From Proteus appendicitidis (GTDB taxonomy: Bacteria; Pseudomonadota; Gammaproteobacteria; Enterobacterales; Enterobacteriaceae): DNA of 64,000 nucleotides. Below the pieces are notes generated by a model. That model did no database searches and had not been told where the DNA came from. It saw only the letters and a program-made list of their open reading frames with translations. The DNA lies in assembly GCF_030271835.1 (NCBI RefSeq), contig NZ_CP127389.1, positions 2,640,001-2,704,000 of the forward strand. Reading direction: 5' to 3'. This document shows, in pieces, positions 41,632 through 51,095 of the stretch; position 1 is the first letter of the stretch; every line of letters starts with the position of its first letter. A program made the position numbers and the translations under genes.

Positions 41632-42774
41632 TTATTTGTGTGTGGCACTTTTATATGTAGCACTAAAGCCAATTGTATTTAATGTATCAACCGTAGCTTG
41701 ATTGTCACAAATGACATGGAGTGAAGACCACTCACGACGTACAGGATAAAATTTGCGTAATTTATCAAACTCCCCTTTTATTCCTGCCACTTTCCGTAAT
41801 GGGGCATCATCACGACGCACATCATAAACAAGATGAATAAGTTGTTTTAAAAGTGTTTGTGTTAACTCACCTTGTACTGAAATGGTGGAAATAGTCGGTG
41901 CAGGCAACAGAGTTGATAATTCAACTTGTTGAGGCTGCCCAATAAAATCACAATAAGCTTCAAAAACTTGAGTTGTACCACGCGCCTTACCTTCTAAGGT
42001 ATAACCCGCAATATGTGGTGTTGCGATATCAACTTTATTTAATAGCTCAATAGAGAGATCTGGCTCTGGCTCCCAAACATCCAATACAACACGTAAGGAT
42101 TTACCTTTCTCAAGTACAGACAATAATGCTTGATTATCAACAACCTCGCCACGGCTCGCATTAATTAAAATGCGTCCTTCAGGTAATTTTTCGAGGTTGC
42201 TCTCATTAATTAAATGATAACTTTTGTATGGGCCTGATTTATTGAGAGGTGTATGGAAACTTAGAATATCTGCTTTTTCTAACAATGTTTCCAATGGATG
42301 AAACTCTTCATCATCACCATTATCTGCTCTTGGTGGATCGCAAAGTAAAACATTGACACCCAATGCGCGAAGGCGTGTTGCTAATCGCCCCCCCACATTT
42401 CCCACACCAACAATACCAACGACTTTATCGGTTAATTGAAAGCTATCTTGCTCAGCTAATATCATCAAAGCAGAAAATACATATTCAACAACCGCGATAG
42501 CATTACAACCTGGGGCTGATGAAAAACCAATTTGTTGCTGTTTTAACCATGCAATATCGACATGATCGAAACCCGCAGTCGCAGTTCCAACAAATTTTAC
42601 TGGCTTGCCTGATAATAAGGATTCATTGACTTTAGTAATTGATCTCACCATTAAGGCATCAGAATCATTCAGCTCATCAGTAGGTAATGGGCGACCAGAA
42701 ACAGCTTTTACCTCACCTAATTGGCGGAAAAGTTGTTCCGCATAAGGCATATTTTCATCAACCAGAATTTTCAC
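41632..42774 (-). CDS. pdxB: Erythronate-4-phosphate dehydrogenase
   Basis: A 380-residue D-2-hydroxyacid dehydrogenase of the pyridoxal-phosphate pathway, oxidising 4-phosphoerythronate. The NAD site is [20 protein letters not shown] near residues 119-138; the catalytic arginine, glutamate and histidine lie in [11 protein letters not shown] near 206, [11 protein letters not shown] near 233 and [15 protein letters not shown] near 251. The C-terminal PdxB dimerisation domain is present ([20 protein letters not shown]). The start is GTG at 42774, aligning with E. coli [11 protein letters not shown]. Length is like E. coli (378). Confidence 0.96.
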   Translation of the reverse strand: MKILVDENMPYAEQLFRQLGEVKAVSGRPLPTDELNDSDALMVRSITKVNESLLSGKPVKFVGTATAGFDHVDIAWLKQQQIGFSSAPGCNAIAVVEYVFSALMILAEQDSFQLTDKVVGIVGVGNVGGRLATRLRALGVNVLLCDPPRADNGDDEEFHPLETLLEKADILSFHTPLNKSGPYKSYHLINESNLEKLPEGRILINASRGEVVDNQALLSVLEKGKSLRVVLDVWEPEPDLSIELLNKVDIATPHIAGYTLEGKARGTTQVFEAYCDFIGQPQQVELSTLLPAPTISTISVQGELTQTLLKQLIHLVYDVRRDDAPLRKVAGIKGEFDKLRKFYPVRREWSSLHVICDNQATVDTLNTIGFSATYKSATHK

Positions 42775-42923
42775 GGTGTTATCTCACTGATTTGGTATTT
42801 ATGTGTGTCAACAATCAATCGAAAAATAAAATTAAGCGGTCTATTTTGCCACTTATTCACAGCAAAGCCTATTATTGACAGTAAAATCCGCCTAGATTTT
42901 AAGTAAATATATGAAAAGAAGGC

Positions 42924-43706
42924 TTAACAATTGGGTAATCGACGAAAACGTTCCGGTGTTGTACCAGCATATTGTTGAAACATCGCAATAAATGAAGATG
43001 AAGAGCTATATCCCACATCAAATGCGATTTCATTCACGCTTTTCCCTTGCTCTAATAAAGAAATTGCATGTAAAAAGCGTAGGCGCTTACGCCATTCACT
43101 AAATGACATACCTAATTCTTGTTGGCAACGACGAGAAAGTGTTCTTTCTGAGGTATAACGCTTTTTAGCCCATTCTTCTAACGAGGTATTATCTGCCGGG
43201 TCCTGCTCTAATACAGAAAGTATGGGAGCCAGTAATTTATCTTTAGAAGATGGTAAATATGTATGATGTATTGGCGAAGCTTTAAGTTGATCAATTAGTA
43301 CTTGAGCTAAGCGAAAATCTTCTTCTGTTTGTGGTTTACACACACCACGATGAAAAAAATCGGAAAATATAGTTGAAAAAATAGCACTTAATTGAATCAA
43401 ACAAGGTTTGTCTAATAATCCTTCACACCAACTTGGTGCGATATCTAGTACCTTAAAAGAGAGTGTTTTTTTATTGTAGCTGGCATGCCCTACGTTTTTG
43501 GGTATCCATACACTAAATTCTGGTGGCGCTAAAAACCGCTGTCCTCCGGCTTCTAAATCCATCACACCAGAAATCACATAAAGTAACTGACCAAAATCAT
43601 GTTGATGATAAACAAACTCTGTTTCAGCTAATAGTTGCTCATCACGAAATCGAACCGTATCGGGATCAGACAATAACCATTGCATTTTTTGTTGTTCAAT
43701 TGTCAT
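42924..43706 (-). CDS. AraC-family transcriptional regulator
   Basis: A 260-residue regulator. The N-terminal half is a cupin-like sensor domain (HQHDFGQLLYVISGVMDLEA near residues 34-53, PPEFSVWIPKNVGHA near 62), the C-terminal half has two helix-turn-helix units (SLEEWAKKRYTSERTLSRRC near 174, and GKSVNEIAFDVGYSSSSSFI near 219). The architecture is that of regulators such as NimR that control a divergent efflux gene. It is divergent from an EamA transporter with direct repeats between, so it probably controls that gene and itself. E. coli has flk in this position. Confidence 0.85.
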   Translation of the reverse strand: MTIEQQKMQWLLSDPDTVRFRDEQLLAETEFVYHQHDFGQLLYVISGVMDLEAGGQRFLAPPEFSVWIPKNVGHASYNKKTLSFKVLDIAPSWCEGLLDKPCLIQLSAIFSTIFSDFFHRGVCKPQTEEDFRLAQVLIDQLKASPIHHTYLPSSKDKLLAPILSVLEQDPADNTSLEEWAKKRYTSERTLSRRCQQELGMSFSEWRKRLRFLHAISLLEQGKSVNEIAFDVGYSSSSSFIAMFQQYAGTTPERFRRLPNC

Positions 43707-43709
43707 CTT

Positions 43710-43756
43710 TATGTTGTTCTCTTGTCATGTTGTCTTTATTGGTCTACATGTTGTCT
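43710..43756. promoter_or_regulatory. Direct repeats in the AraC/EamA intergenic region (candidate operator)
   Basis: CATGTTGTCT occurs at 43726-43735 and 43747-43756, exactly 21 bases apart, with a related TATGTTGTTCT at 43710-43720. Direct repeats two helical turns apart are the usual form of AraC-family sites. They lie between the divergent regulator and transporter genes. Confidence 0.6.
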
Positions 43757-43827
43757 GGTTTTCATTATATATATCTAATCAGACAGACTTACAATAGCGA
43801 CCTGGTTTAAAAATAGATGTGAGAACA

Positions 43828-44748
43828 ATGAAAAACGCAATTTTTCCGCTTTTAGCGGTGCTAATCTGGTCCATTAATGCAGTCGTCAATAAAGCAGCCG
43901 CGTCTGTTATCGATCCTGCTGCAATCTCTTTTTATCGTTGGTTCCTCGCCTTTTTAATTATGACACCTTTTTTGATTATGCCAGTTTGGCATCATCGTAA
44001 AACCGTCAAACAATATTGGTGGAAATTATTTATTCTTGGTGCATTAGGGATGGTGATGTACCAAAGTTTAGCTTATTATGCAGCACATTATGTTAGTGCA
44101 ACATTTATGGGGATCTTGAACTCTCTCATCCCATTATTAACCGTTATTATTAGTATTTTTGTTTTACGTGTTGTACCTACGGTCGGTATTGTTTTAGGCA
44201 CAGTACTTTCAATTAGTGGCTTAGTTTGGCTAATTAGCCGTGGCGAACCCTCTCAGCTACTTTCCCAAGGTTTGGGTTATGGTGAGCTGATGATGTTTAT
44301 TGCTTCGGCGTCATACGCCCTTTATGGTGTATTAACAAAACGATGGTCAATTGCACTACCTAACTGGCAATCACTTTATGTGCAAATTGGATTTGGTGTT
44401 CTGTTATTATTGCCAAACTTCTTTCTTGCCGAAAGTGTTGCGTTAACAAAAGATAATATTGGATTAGTTATCTTTGCAGGTATCGGAGCTTCTATTCTTG
44501 CACCTTATCTGTGGATTTTAGGTGTGATGAAATTAGGTGCAAATACGACCTCTATATTTATGAACCTAATGCCATTATTTACTGCAATGATTGCTATCGC
44601 ACTTCTCGGTGAAGAAATGCATAGTTATCACTTAGTGGGCGGTGGTATTGTGTTACTAGGTGTGCTCTTAGTGCAACAACTTAGAACACCACTGAATTTC
44701 CGACGTCAGTCTGCTCAGAAAAAAGCAGATTGTCATCAGGAGATGTGA
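43828..44748 (+). CDS. EamA/DMT-superfamily transporter
   Basis: A 306-residue inner-membrane protein with ten predicted helices in two EamA repeats (AVLIWSINAVVNKAAASVI near residues 9-27; LIPLLTVIISIFVLRVVP near 98; ASASYALYGVLTKRW near 155; NLMPLFTAMIAIALLGEEM near 248). Such carriers export metabolites, amino acids or drugs. It is divergent from an AraC-type regulator, the arrangement of the E. coli nimR-nimT pair, though that pair uses another transporter family. Substrate unknown. ATG 43828 is used; a GTG at 43819 is in frame. Confidence 0.87.
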   Translation: MKNAIFPLLAVLIWSINAVVNKAAASVIDPAAISFYRWFLAFLIMTPFLIMPVWHHRKTVKQYWWKLFILGALGMVMYQSLAYYAAHYVSATFMGILNSLIPLLTVIISIFVLRVVPTVGIVLGTVLSISGLVWLISRGEPSQLLSQGLGYGELMMFIASASYALYGVLTKRWSIALPNWQSLYVQIGFGVLLLLPNFFLAESVALTKDNIGLVIFAGIGASILAPYLWILGVMKLGANTTSIFMNLMPLFTAMIAIALLGEEMHSYHLVGGGIVLLGVLLVQQLRTPLNFRRQSAQKKADCHQEM

Positions 44749-45310
44749 GTCAATGTCAAAAAGACAACAATAAAAAAATGCCGGCTAAATTCTTAGCCGG
44801 TCACATTCATATGTTAGGTTTAATAAATAAAACTGACACAAGAAATCAAAGTATAAAATATAAAGTAATACAAGTATCCGTGGCAAACATTACCAACTTT
44901 TATATTAAATAGCTTCTACTTATTTGTAATAAAATAACCCAGATCAATTTTTTTGCGCTCTTTTTGTCTTATTCAACCTTTCCATTCTCCTAACCCCATA
45001 TAAAACAAAATATTTAATAATTTCGGGTCAAATTAAATTAAACGATTGAAATAAAATGAAGCTAATTTATTTTTCTCAACATAAACAATATATTAACAAA
45101 ATTTGTCTATTTTATTAGAGTAATAAAATGAGCAACTATTAGGAAAGGTATTTTTAAGCGTTGTTTATATAATCTTTTTTTAATGATTTTTATTCGAAAG
45201 ATATCTTTATTAGAATAATAAATTATTATGTATAATGAATTTCAAATAAAAAAGCAGACCTCATTAAAATGAAGCCTGCTTTTTTTATAAGTAAATATAA
45301 GTATATCTAA
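44749..45310. other. AT-rich gap between EamA gene and fabB, with a hairpin and the fabB terminator
   Basis: About 560 bases with no supported gene. CCGGCTAA (44781-44788) and TTAGCCGG (44793-44800) form a tight hairpin whose T run is on the minus-strand side. Near the other end, 45250-45287 forms an imperfect AAAGCAG/CTGCTTT hairpin flanked by A and T runs on both sides, suited to terminate fabB (stop at 45311). The rest is very AT-rich and shows nothing I can name. Confidence 0.5.
45250..45287 (-). terminator. Terminator of fabB
   Basis: An imperfect hairpin, AAAAAGCAG...CTGCTTTTTT with partly paired CTCATT/ATGAAG inside, flanked by A and T runs. It lies 24 bases beyond the fabB stop on the minus strand. 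Confidence 0.75.
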
Positions 45311-46522
45311 CTATTTTTTATATTTGCTCATGACTAATGAAGCATTCGTACCACCAAAACCAAAGCTATTTGACATTACAGTCTCCAGCTTCTGTTCGGT
45401 TGGTTGAGTAATGATATTCATTCCCTTTGCTTTATCGTCTAATTCTTCGATATTGATGCTTGGTGCAATAAATCCATGCTCTAACATCAGTAAGCTATAA
45501 ATTGCTTCATGCACACCAGCAGCACCTAATGAGTGACCTGTCATGGCTTTTGTTGCTGAGATAGCTGGAGTATGCGAACCAAACACTTCAGTGATAGCTT
45601 CAAGCTCTTTTAGATCACCAACTGGCGTTGAAGTACCGTGTGTATTGATATAGTCAACTTTATCAATACCTTGCATTGCCATTTGCATACAACGTACAGC
45701 ACCTTCACCTGAAGGAGCAACCATATCTGCACCATCAGATGTTGCACCATAACCTACGACTTCACCATAGATATGAGCACCACGCGCTAATGCGTGTTCT
45801 AACTCTTCAACCACCACAATACCGCCACCGCCTGCGATAACAAAACCATCACGGTTTTTATCGTAAGTACGAGAAGCTTTGGTTGGTGTTTCGTTATATT
45901 TAGTTGAAAGTGCGCCCATTGCGTCAAATTCGCAGGTCATTTCCCAACTTAACTCTTCACCACCACCAGCAAAGACAACATCTTGTTTGCCTAACTGGAT
46001 AAGTTCAACGGCGTGACCAATACAGTGTGCTGATGTTGAACAAGCAGAGCTGATTGAATAGTTAACGCCTTTAATTTTGAAAGGTGTTGCTAAACAAGCT
46101 GAAACACCTGATGCCATTGCACGAGTTACCATATAAGGACCTACGCCACGTAGACCTTTCGCTCTCATGCCATCAGAACCTTGCACTTGGTTACGTGGAG
46201 AACCACCACCAGAGCCAACGACTAAGCCAGAACGGATATTTGAGACTTGGTCTTCTGTTAGACCTGAATCGGCAATTGCCTCTTGCATAGATAAATAGGC
46301 ATAAACCGATGCGTCGCTCATAAAACGGCGGATTTTACGGTCAATAAGACCTTCAGTATCAAGCTTAACATTGCCCCAAATGTGGCTACGAAGCCCCATC
46401 TCTTTAAATTCTTCTGAGAAAGTTATCCCGGAACGACCTTCTTTTAAAGAATCCAGCACTTCTTTCTGGTTATTACCAATGCTCGAAACAATACCCAGAC
46501 CCGTGATCACTGCGCGCTTCAT
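45311..46522 (-). CDS. fabB: 3-oxoacyl-ACP synthase I
   Basis: A 403-residue condensing enzyme needed for unsaturated fatty-acid elongation. The catalytic cysteine is in [20 protein letters not shown] (near residue 163), and the two catalytic histidines are in [12 protein letters not shown] near 297 and [18 protein letters not shown] near 331; [13 protein letters not shown] lies near the C-terminus. Length close to E. coli FabB (406). AGAGG precedes the ATG. The promoter contains a FabR-type operator, so expression should follow the unsaturated/saturated balance. Confidence 0.97.
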   Translation of the reverse strand: MKRAVITGLGIVSSIGNNQKEVLDSLKEGRSGITFSEEFKEMGLRSHIWGNVKLDTEGLIDRKIRRFMSDASVYAYLSMQEAIADSGLTEDQVSNIRSGLVVGSGGGSPRNQVQGSDGMRAKGLRGVGPYMVTRAMASGVSACLATPFKIKGVNYSISSACSTSAHCIGHAVELIQLGKQDVVFAGGGEELSWEMTCEFDAMGALSTKYNETPTKASRTYDKNRDGFVIAGGGGIVVVEELEHALARGAHIYGEVVGYGATSDGADMVAPSGEGAVRCMQMAMQGIDKVDYINTHGTSTPVGDLKELEAITEVFGSHTPAISATKAMTGHSLGAAGVHEAIYSLLMLEHGFIAPSINIEELDDKAKGMNIITQPTEQKLETVMSNSFGFGGTNASLVMSKYKK

Positions 46523-46570
46523 TCATACCTCTTTACAATAATAGTTGTAGCTGCGGGATTTCTGACTAGC

Positions 46571-46599
46571 ACTTTAGCGTACAGTTGTACGCTGAACAA
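46571..46599 (-). promoter_or_regulatory. fabB promoter with FabR operator in the spacer
   Basis: On the minus strand TTGTTC (46599-46594) and TAAAGT (46576-46571) are separated by 17 bases that contain most of the palindrome AGCGTACA-N2-TGTACGCT (46576-46593). This is the FabR site layout of E. coli fabA and fabB. The bases just upstream (TGATCGGACTTGTT on the minus strand) resemble the half-site region bound by FadR as activator. Confidence 0.85.
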
Positions 46600-46727
46600 G
46601 TCCGATCAGGATCTTTTTTACAAAAATAAAGATAAGCTGATAAAACACTTTCCCCTTTAAGGCTGGCACAAGCCATCTAACAGCGCTAAGATATTGGATA
46701 AATTTTTCGAGAAATACAGGCAGTTCC

Positions 46728-48776
46728 GTGAATAATAGCCCGATAAATACTGCGTCTTTAAGTTGGAATGAACTTGGTACACCTATCTCTGAACAATTTG
46801 GCGATATTTACTTTTCAAACCAAGACGGTCTAGAAGAAACTCGACATGTGTTCTTGCATGGAAATCATTTTCCATCACGTTTTGGTACACATGTACGCTC
46901 TGAATGTGTTATCGCAGAAACAGGATTTGGTACTGGGCTTAATTTTCTAACACTATGGCAAGCTTTCGAGCAATTTAGGCAAACATCTCCTGACTCTCGT
47001 GTAAAACGCCTTCATTATGTAAGTTTCGAAAAATTCCCTCTAACTAAAAGTGATTTACGAGCCGCACATCGCCATTGGCCTGAACTCGAAAAATATTCAC
47101 AAGCGCTTTGTTCTCAATGGCCATTAGCCATTGCGGGTTGCCACCGCATTATTCTTGCTGATGGAACAATTACATTGGATTTATGGTTTGGTGATATCAA
47201 CACATTGTTACCCCAAACTCGCCAAGCGCTACATAACAAAGTGGATGCATGGTTTTTAGATGGTTTTGCGCCTTCTAAAAATCCACAAATGTGGAGTGAA
47301 ACTCTCTTCCAATCGATGGCTGATTCAATGAGAGAAAACGGCACATTTGCAACATTTACTGCCGCAGGGATCGTCAAACGAGGTTTGCAGAGTGTCGGTT
47401 TTGAGATAAATAAAATCAAAGGATTTGGCCAAAAAAGAGAGATGCTGACAGGTGTTTTTCCACATACTCCATCTCCTGAGTTTCTCCCTTACTATGCAAG
47501 ACCAAGTGCAACCAAAGCACAGAATATTGCAATTATAGGTGGCGGTATCGCCAGCACATTTATGGCACTTTCCTGCCTAAGACGGGGTGCCAATGTCACT
47601 TTATATTGTGAAGATAAACAGCCTGCAACTAATGCCTCAGGCAATCGACAAGGTGTGTTATATCCTTTGCTCCATGGCAAATCCGATGAACTAGAACAAT
47701 TTTTTACAACCGCATTTCTATTTGCTCACCGCACTTATGACAATCTGAGTAAAATAGGTATTCCTTTTTCACATCAATGGTCTGGCGTTGCACAGGTTAT
47801 TTATAACGATAAAGTGCGTAAAAAAGTACAGAGGATCATCGATAATTCCATACCTTTTGCTCAAATTGCGTGTTATCTCGATAAAAATGAAATCAATAAA
47901 CTCAGCGGAATAGACATTAATTATGATGCTTTGTTTTATCCACAAGCGGGCTGGCTTTCACCGACTGAGCTAACAATCAATACATTAAAGTACGCAGAAC
48001 AATTAGGATTAGTGTTGCGATTTAATCATCAAGTAACTCAAATAAGTACACAAGAAACATCTTGGTGCTTAAATATTGTTCATCATGATGGAGAGCGTAC
48101 GACACAATATCAATCACAACATGATTGCGTCATTTTGGCAAATGGGCATCGAATTGTAGACTTTACTCAAAGTGAAAAATTACCCATTAGCGCAGTCAGA
48201 GGTCAAGTTAGCCATATTCAAACAACAAAGACATTATCAAAACTAAAAACAGTACTTTGTTATGATGGCTATTTTACCCCTGTCGATAATCAAGATAATT
48301 TGCATTGTGTAGGTGCAAGTTTTAGCCGTGATCGATTAGATTTAGCGGTCTCGACTCAAGAGCAAGAAAACAACCAAGCACATCTTATGCAGTGTTTAGC
48401 CAAAGCCCCTTGGATTAAAGAAGTTGATTTTAGCCAAAATGAAGCGCGAGTTGGTATTCGTTGCACTATTCGCGATCACTTACCGTTATTAGGCGAAGTA
48501 CCTGATTTTGATAAATTGCGAGTGGAATACACGCATTTAGATAGATTTAAGCGTAGAAGACAAATTCCCGCTTTAGCACCCGCTTATCATCAGCTTTATA
48601 TTATCAGTGCGCTTGGCTCTCGTGGATTATGTTCAGCACCGTTATCGGCTGAAATTCTGGCAAGCCAAATTTTTGATGAACCCTTTCCCGTTGAAGATAG
48701 CGTGTTAAATGCCTTACACCCAAATCGTTTTTGGGTAAGACCATTACTACGTGGAAAACCGATTGAAGTGAAATAG
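46728..48776 (+). CDS. mnmC: Bifunctional tRNA mnm5s2U biosynthesis protein MnmC
   Basis: A 682-residue bifunctional enzyme of tRNA wobble-uridine modification. The N-terminal methyltransferase (residues about 1-245; CVIAETGFGTGLNFLTLWQA is the SAM site, WFLDGFAPSKNPQMW near 178) methylates nm5s2U; the C-terminal FAD oxidase (from about 265; NIAIIGGGIASTFMALSCLR is the Rossmann loop) removes the carboxymethyl part of cmnm5s2U. The gene begins with GTG at 46728 and is divergent from fabB, as in E. coli (668 residues). Both active halves look intact. Confidence 0.95.
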   Translation: MNNSPINTASLSWNELGTPISEQFGDIYFSNQDGLEETRHVFLHGNHFPSRFGTHVRSECVIAETGFGTGLNFLTLWQAFEQFRQTSPDSRVKRLHYVSFEKFPLTKSDLRAAHRHWPELEKYSQALCSQWPLAIAGCHRIILADGTITLDLWFGDINTLLPQTRQALHNKVDAWFLDGFAPSKNPQMWSETLFQSMADSMRENGTFATFTAAGIVKRGLQSVGFEINKIKGFGQKREMLTGVFPHTPSPEFLPYYARPSATKAQNIAIIGGGIASTFMALSCLRRGANVTLYCEDKQPATNASGNRQGVLYPLLHGKSDELEQFFTTAFLFAHRTYDNLSKIGIPFSHQWSGVAQVIYNDKVRKKVQRIIDNSIPFAQIACYLDKNEINKLSGIDINYDALFYPQAGWLSPTELTINTLKYAEQLGLVLRFNHQVTQISTQETSWCLNIVHHDGERTTQYQSQHDCVILANGHRIVDFTQSEKLPISAVRGQVSHIQTTKTLSKLKTVLCYDGYFTPVDNQDNLHCVGASFSRDRLDLAVSTQEQENNQAHLMQCLAKAPWIKEVDFSQNEARVGIRCTIRDHLPLLGEVPDFDKLRVEYTHLDRFKRRRQIPALAPAYHQLYIISALGSRGLCSAPLSAEILASQIFDEPFPVEDSVLNALHPNRFWVRPLLRGKPIEVK

Positions 48777-48840
48777 CCAAGGTGACAAGTAGCATTGAAG
48801 CACTTAATTGAATTGATTATTAATAATAAAAGAAAATATT

Positions 48841-49158
48841 TTAGCCAAATAATTCGCTATGAGACCCAATATCAACAAAAGTGATCAAATTTTCATTATC
48901 TGAGATGCGGTAAACCAAAAGAAAATCACCACCAATGTGTAATTCTCTTGCACCTGCCCATTCATTACCTTCAAGTTCATGATCTAGATATTCAGGAGGG
49001 ATCATTTTCTGGGTAAATAATATCTCCATAATGCTAATCGCCTCATTCATATCCCGACGACCCGCTCTGTTATATCTTTCCCATGATTTTTTAAAAGTAG
49101 ATGTATAAGCAACCGACCTTGGTTGCTTAGCTCGCTTATTTTTTGCTTTTTGATTCAC
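48841..49158 (-). CDS. YafQ/RelE-family mRNA interferase toxin
   Basis: A 105-residue RelE/ParE-fold toxin close to E. coli YafQ, which cleaves mRNA on the ribosome. Candidate catalytic residues are His60 (YLDHELEG), His74 and Asp78 (RELHIGGDFLLVYRI) and His100 (GSHSELFG), matching the spacing of the four YafQ active-site residues. The first 12 residues are very basic and may be an extension. The start overlaps the antitoxin gene by 23 bases, normal for such operons. It lies between mnmC and a GNAT gene, an accessory insertion. Confidence 0.9.
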   Translation of the reverse strand: MNQKAKNKRAKQPRSVAYTSTFKKSWERYNRAGRRDMNEAISIMEILFTQKMIPPEYLDHELEGNEWAGARELHIGGDFLLVYRISDNENLITFVDIGSHSELFG

Positions 49159-49426
49159 TCGTTGTTAACTCCGACATCATCTCATCCAAAGAAGAGAATT
49201 TTTGTTCAATGAGCATCGCTTCTTTGAGTGCCTGAGCTGTCTTTAGCGAAGGTGTTTTATGCTTAATTTCAAAAGGAATTTTTTGCTCTTGCACAACTTG
49301 TTCTAAAAATAAACGAATAGCACTACTAATTGTTAATCCACAACCTTGTAAAACATTCGTCGCTTCAATCTTTAAATGCTCATCTATGCGACTACGAACA
49401 TCTGTCGTTTTTAATAAAGCACTCAT
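49136..49426 (-). CDS. RelB/DinJ-family antitoxin
   Basis: A 96-residue antitoxin. The N-terminal part, TDVRSRIDEHLKIEATNVL through GLTISSAIRLFLEQVV (residues about 7-46), forms the ribbon-helix-helix DNA-binding and dimer domain typical of DinJ/RelB; the polar C-terminus wraps the toxin. First gene of the pair; its promoter region carries two copies of a TGTAGCTAC palindrome that is probably autoregulatory. Confidence 0.9.
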   Translation of the reverse strand: MSALLKTTDVRSRIDEHLKIEATNVLQGCGLTISSAIRLFLEQVVQEQKIPFEIKHKTPSLKTAQALKEAMLIEQKFSSLDEMMSELTTSESKSKK

Positions 49427-49449
49427 ATCATACCTCCAAACACCAAAAA

Positions 49450-49470
49450 TGTAGCTACAATGTAGCTACT
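49450..49470 (-). promoter_or_regulatory. Tandem palindromic operator of the toxin-antitoxin operon
   Basis: TGTAGCTACA (49450-49459) and TGTAGCTACT (49461-49470) repeat with an 11-base period, about 24 bases before the antitoxin start. Repeated short palindromes one helical turn apart are typical for ribbon-helix-helix repressors such as DinJ. Confidence 0.8.
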
Positions 49471-49541
49471 TTTAATGATAAATATATCACCTTTCTATCT
49501 TATATACCATTAGCTAAAAAACGTTTCTTTGTATAAAAAAA

Positions 49542-50090
49542 CTAAACCTCAAATTTCATTGCACAGCGCGTTTCTTTTACAAATCCCCCACTTTCAACTT
49601 CATCATCTAAGATTTCTTGCAAAGAATGAGGAATTTCGCTTTCTGGTAAAATAGAAAAGCCTAAGCGTTGATAGTACGGTGCATTCCAAGGAACATGGCG
49701 AAACGTCGTTAACGTAACGGCACTAAATTGATGTGCCTTTGCTTCGTCTTTTACTTTTTGAATAAGCAATTTACCAATACCTCTATTTTGCCAAGCTTCA
49801 CTTACTGACAGTTCATGAATAAATAAACTTTCAGGTAATGGCGTCGTCATAATAAAACCGACGGGTTCATTTTCACTATTAACAGCCACCCAATGCCCTT
49901 TATGATTAATAAAAGCTAAATGTTTTTCAACGCTTTGTACGCCACTTTCACTTATCCAGCTTAAATCTTCTAAGGTGCTAAATAATTGCCCCGCTGATTG
50001 CTCGATAGCAGGTAATTTAATTGCATCATCAATTTGTGTGAGGCGAAGAGTAATATCGTTATTTTTTATTTTAGTTTGTGTTGTTGACAT
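49542..50090 (-). CDS. GNAT-family N-acetyltransferase
   Basis: A 182-residue acetyltransferase of the GCN5-related fold. The acetyl-CoA loop is AWQNRGIGKLLIQKVKDEA (residues about 97-115), with LFIHELSVS before it and WNAPYYQRLGFSIL after it. The first 15 residues are polar. The substrate is unknown. It sits alone between a toxin-antitoxin pair and a lipoprotein gene. No operon partners are visible. The ATG is preceded by GGAGATC. Confidence 0.85.
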   Translation of the reverse strand: MSTTQTKIKNNDITLRLTQIDDAIKLPAIEQSAGQLFSTLEDLSWISESGVQSVEKHLAFINHKGHWVAVNSENEPVGFIMTTPLPESLFIHELSVSEAWQNRGIGKLLIQKVKDEAKAHQFSAVTLTTFRHVPWNAPYYQRLGFSILPESEIPHSLQEILDDEVESGGFVKETRCAMKFEV

Positions 50091-50140
50091 AGAGATCTCC
50101 AGTTATGTTCTTCTCTTTTTGTGACTTAAATACGTTAAAA

Positions 50141-50162
50141 AAGCCACCCGATTGGATGGCTT
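50141..50162 (-). terminator. Terminator of the lipoprotein gene
   Basis: A nine-base stem AAGCCACCC/GGATGGCTT (one G:T wobble) with a GATT loop, followed on the minus strand by TTTTTAACG. It lies 37 bases after the stop of the gene at 50199. Confidence 0.85.
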
Positions 50163-50198
50163 ATAATTGAATTAAATAGCTTTTTACTCTTTGAATAC

Positions 50199-51095
50199 CT
50201 ACTCTTTAGGTAATATACCGTAAGATTGGAATTGACCACTCTCTTCCATAAAATGGTTGTAATACTTGTTGTCTTCTACCGTGTCTTTCACGGCTCTATT
50301 AGCATACGCGCTAGAGACAGCAAGTGTCGCCTTATAAAGTTTATCTTTTAATGTGTTATGGATCTTCGGATCTTCACTTGCTTGAATTTGATTTAATAAT
50401 GAAACTAGCTCTTCAGCTTCAGCTTGAATATCAGGATCGGTAAATTCTGCTGTTGGTAACATATAGTCTAAATCAAGATTAACAGAGTCGTTATATTCAT
50501 CTTCTTGAGTAAACGGCTCTAAATCTTTACTGTATTCCGCTGAAATATATTTAATAAATTCAGGTTTATCAAAGCATTTATTTTTTATGCTGCCGTCATT
50601 ATTTTTATTGCGAGTGCGAATTTCATTAGGAAATGGCTCGCCTAAGGCATAAGTACACTGAAAAACATTACCATCAATTAATGTGGCATTAGTACTACGC
50701 ACAGGAAGCTCAAATTCATAGCCATTAATAATAACGGGGTAATCGACAGGCTTAAATTGATCTGTTTTTCCCTTTACAGCATAAACTTCAGAAAGGGTGT
50801 AATACATAAAATTATCCGGATTTAATATGCCACCATTATTATTATCATAAACCATAAATCGAGCATCATTACCGGCACTATCTTTTAAATTATGCTCACC
50901 AGGTGATAGTGTTATGTAGCCATTTTTACCTGGCTCTACCTGATATTCTTTACCATCGACGCTAAAACTAATGACTTTTTCACTTGGATTACTGTAATAA
51001 AACTTATTTTTTTTATTATCTAAATCAAGTTGATCACAAGCAGATAAAAATAAAACAGCGCTAGTCAGTAGTCCTATTTTAAAGAAATTTTTCAT
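50199..51095 (-). CDS. Lipoprotein of unknown function
   Basis: A 298-residue protein with a clear lipoprotein signal peptide: hydrophobic residues 6-18 end in the lipobox LSAC (Cys20), and Asp at the following position (CDQ) may favour inner-membrane retention if the +2 rule holds. The body is polar with many Asn, Asp and Tyr (YYSNPSEKVISFSVDGKEYQ near 33, PVIINGYEFELPV near 120) and a helical C-terminal region (SLLNQIQASEDPKIHNTLKD). I do not recognise the family. Codon use is like the neighbours. It is not between any E. coli-type partners, so it is accessory. Confidence 0.8.
   Translation of the reverse strand: MKNFFKIGLLTSAVLFLSACDQLDLDNKKNKFYYSNPSEKVISFSVDGKEYQVEPGKNGYITLSPGEHNLKDSAGNDARFMVYDNNNGGILNPDNFMYYTLSEVYAVKGKTDQFKPVDYPVIINGYEFELPVRSTNATLIDGNVFQCTYALGEPFPNEIRTRNKNNDGSIKNKCFDKPEFIKYISAEYSKDLEPFTQEDEYNDSVNLDLDYMLPTAEFTDPDIQAEAEELVSLLNQIQASEDPKIHNTLKDKLYKATLAVSSAYANRAVKDTVEDNKYYNHFMEESGQFQSYGILPKE

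Noticed and set aside
44781..44800. Hairpin after the EamA gene as its terminator
   Set aside because: The T run lies on the minus-strand side only, so it is not a good terminator for the plus-strand gene; kept only as part of the gap description.
44730..44912. 60-codon frame after the EamA gene
   Set aside because: It starts inside the EamA gene, runs through a hairpin and has no sign of coding beyond the open frame.
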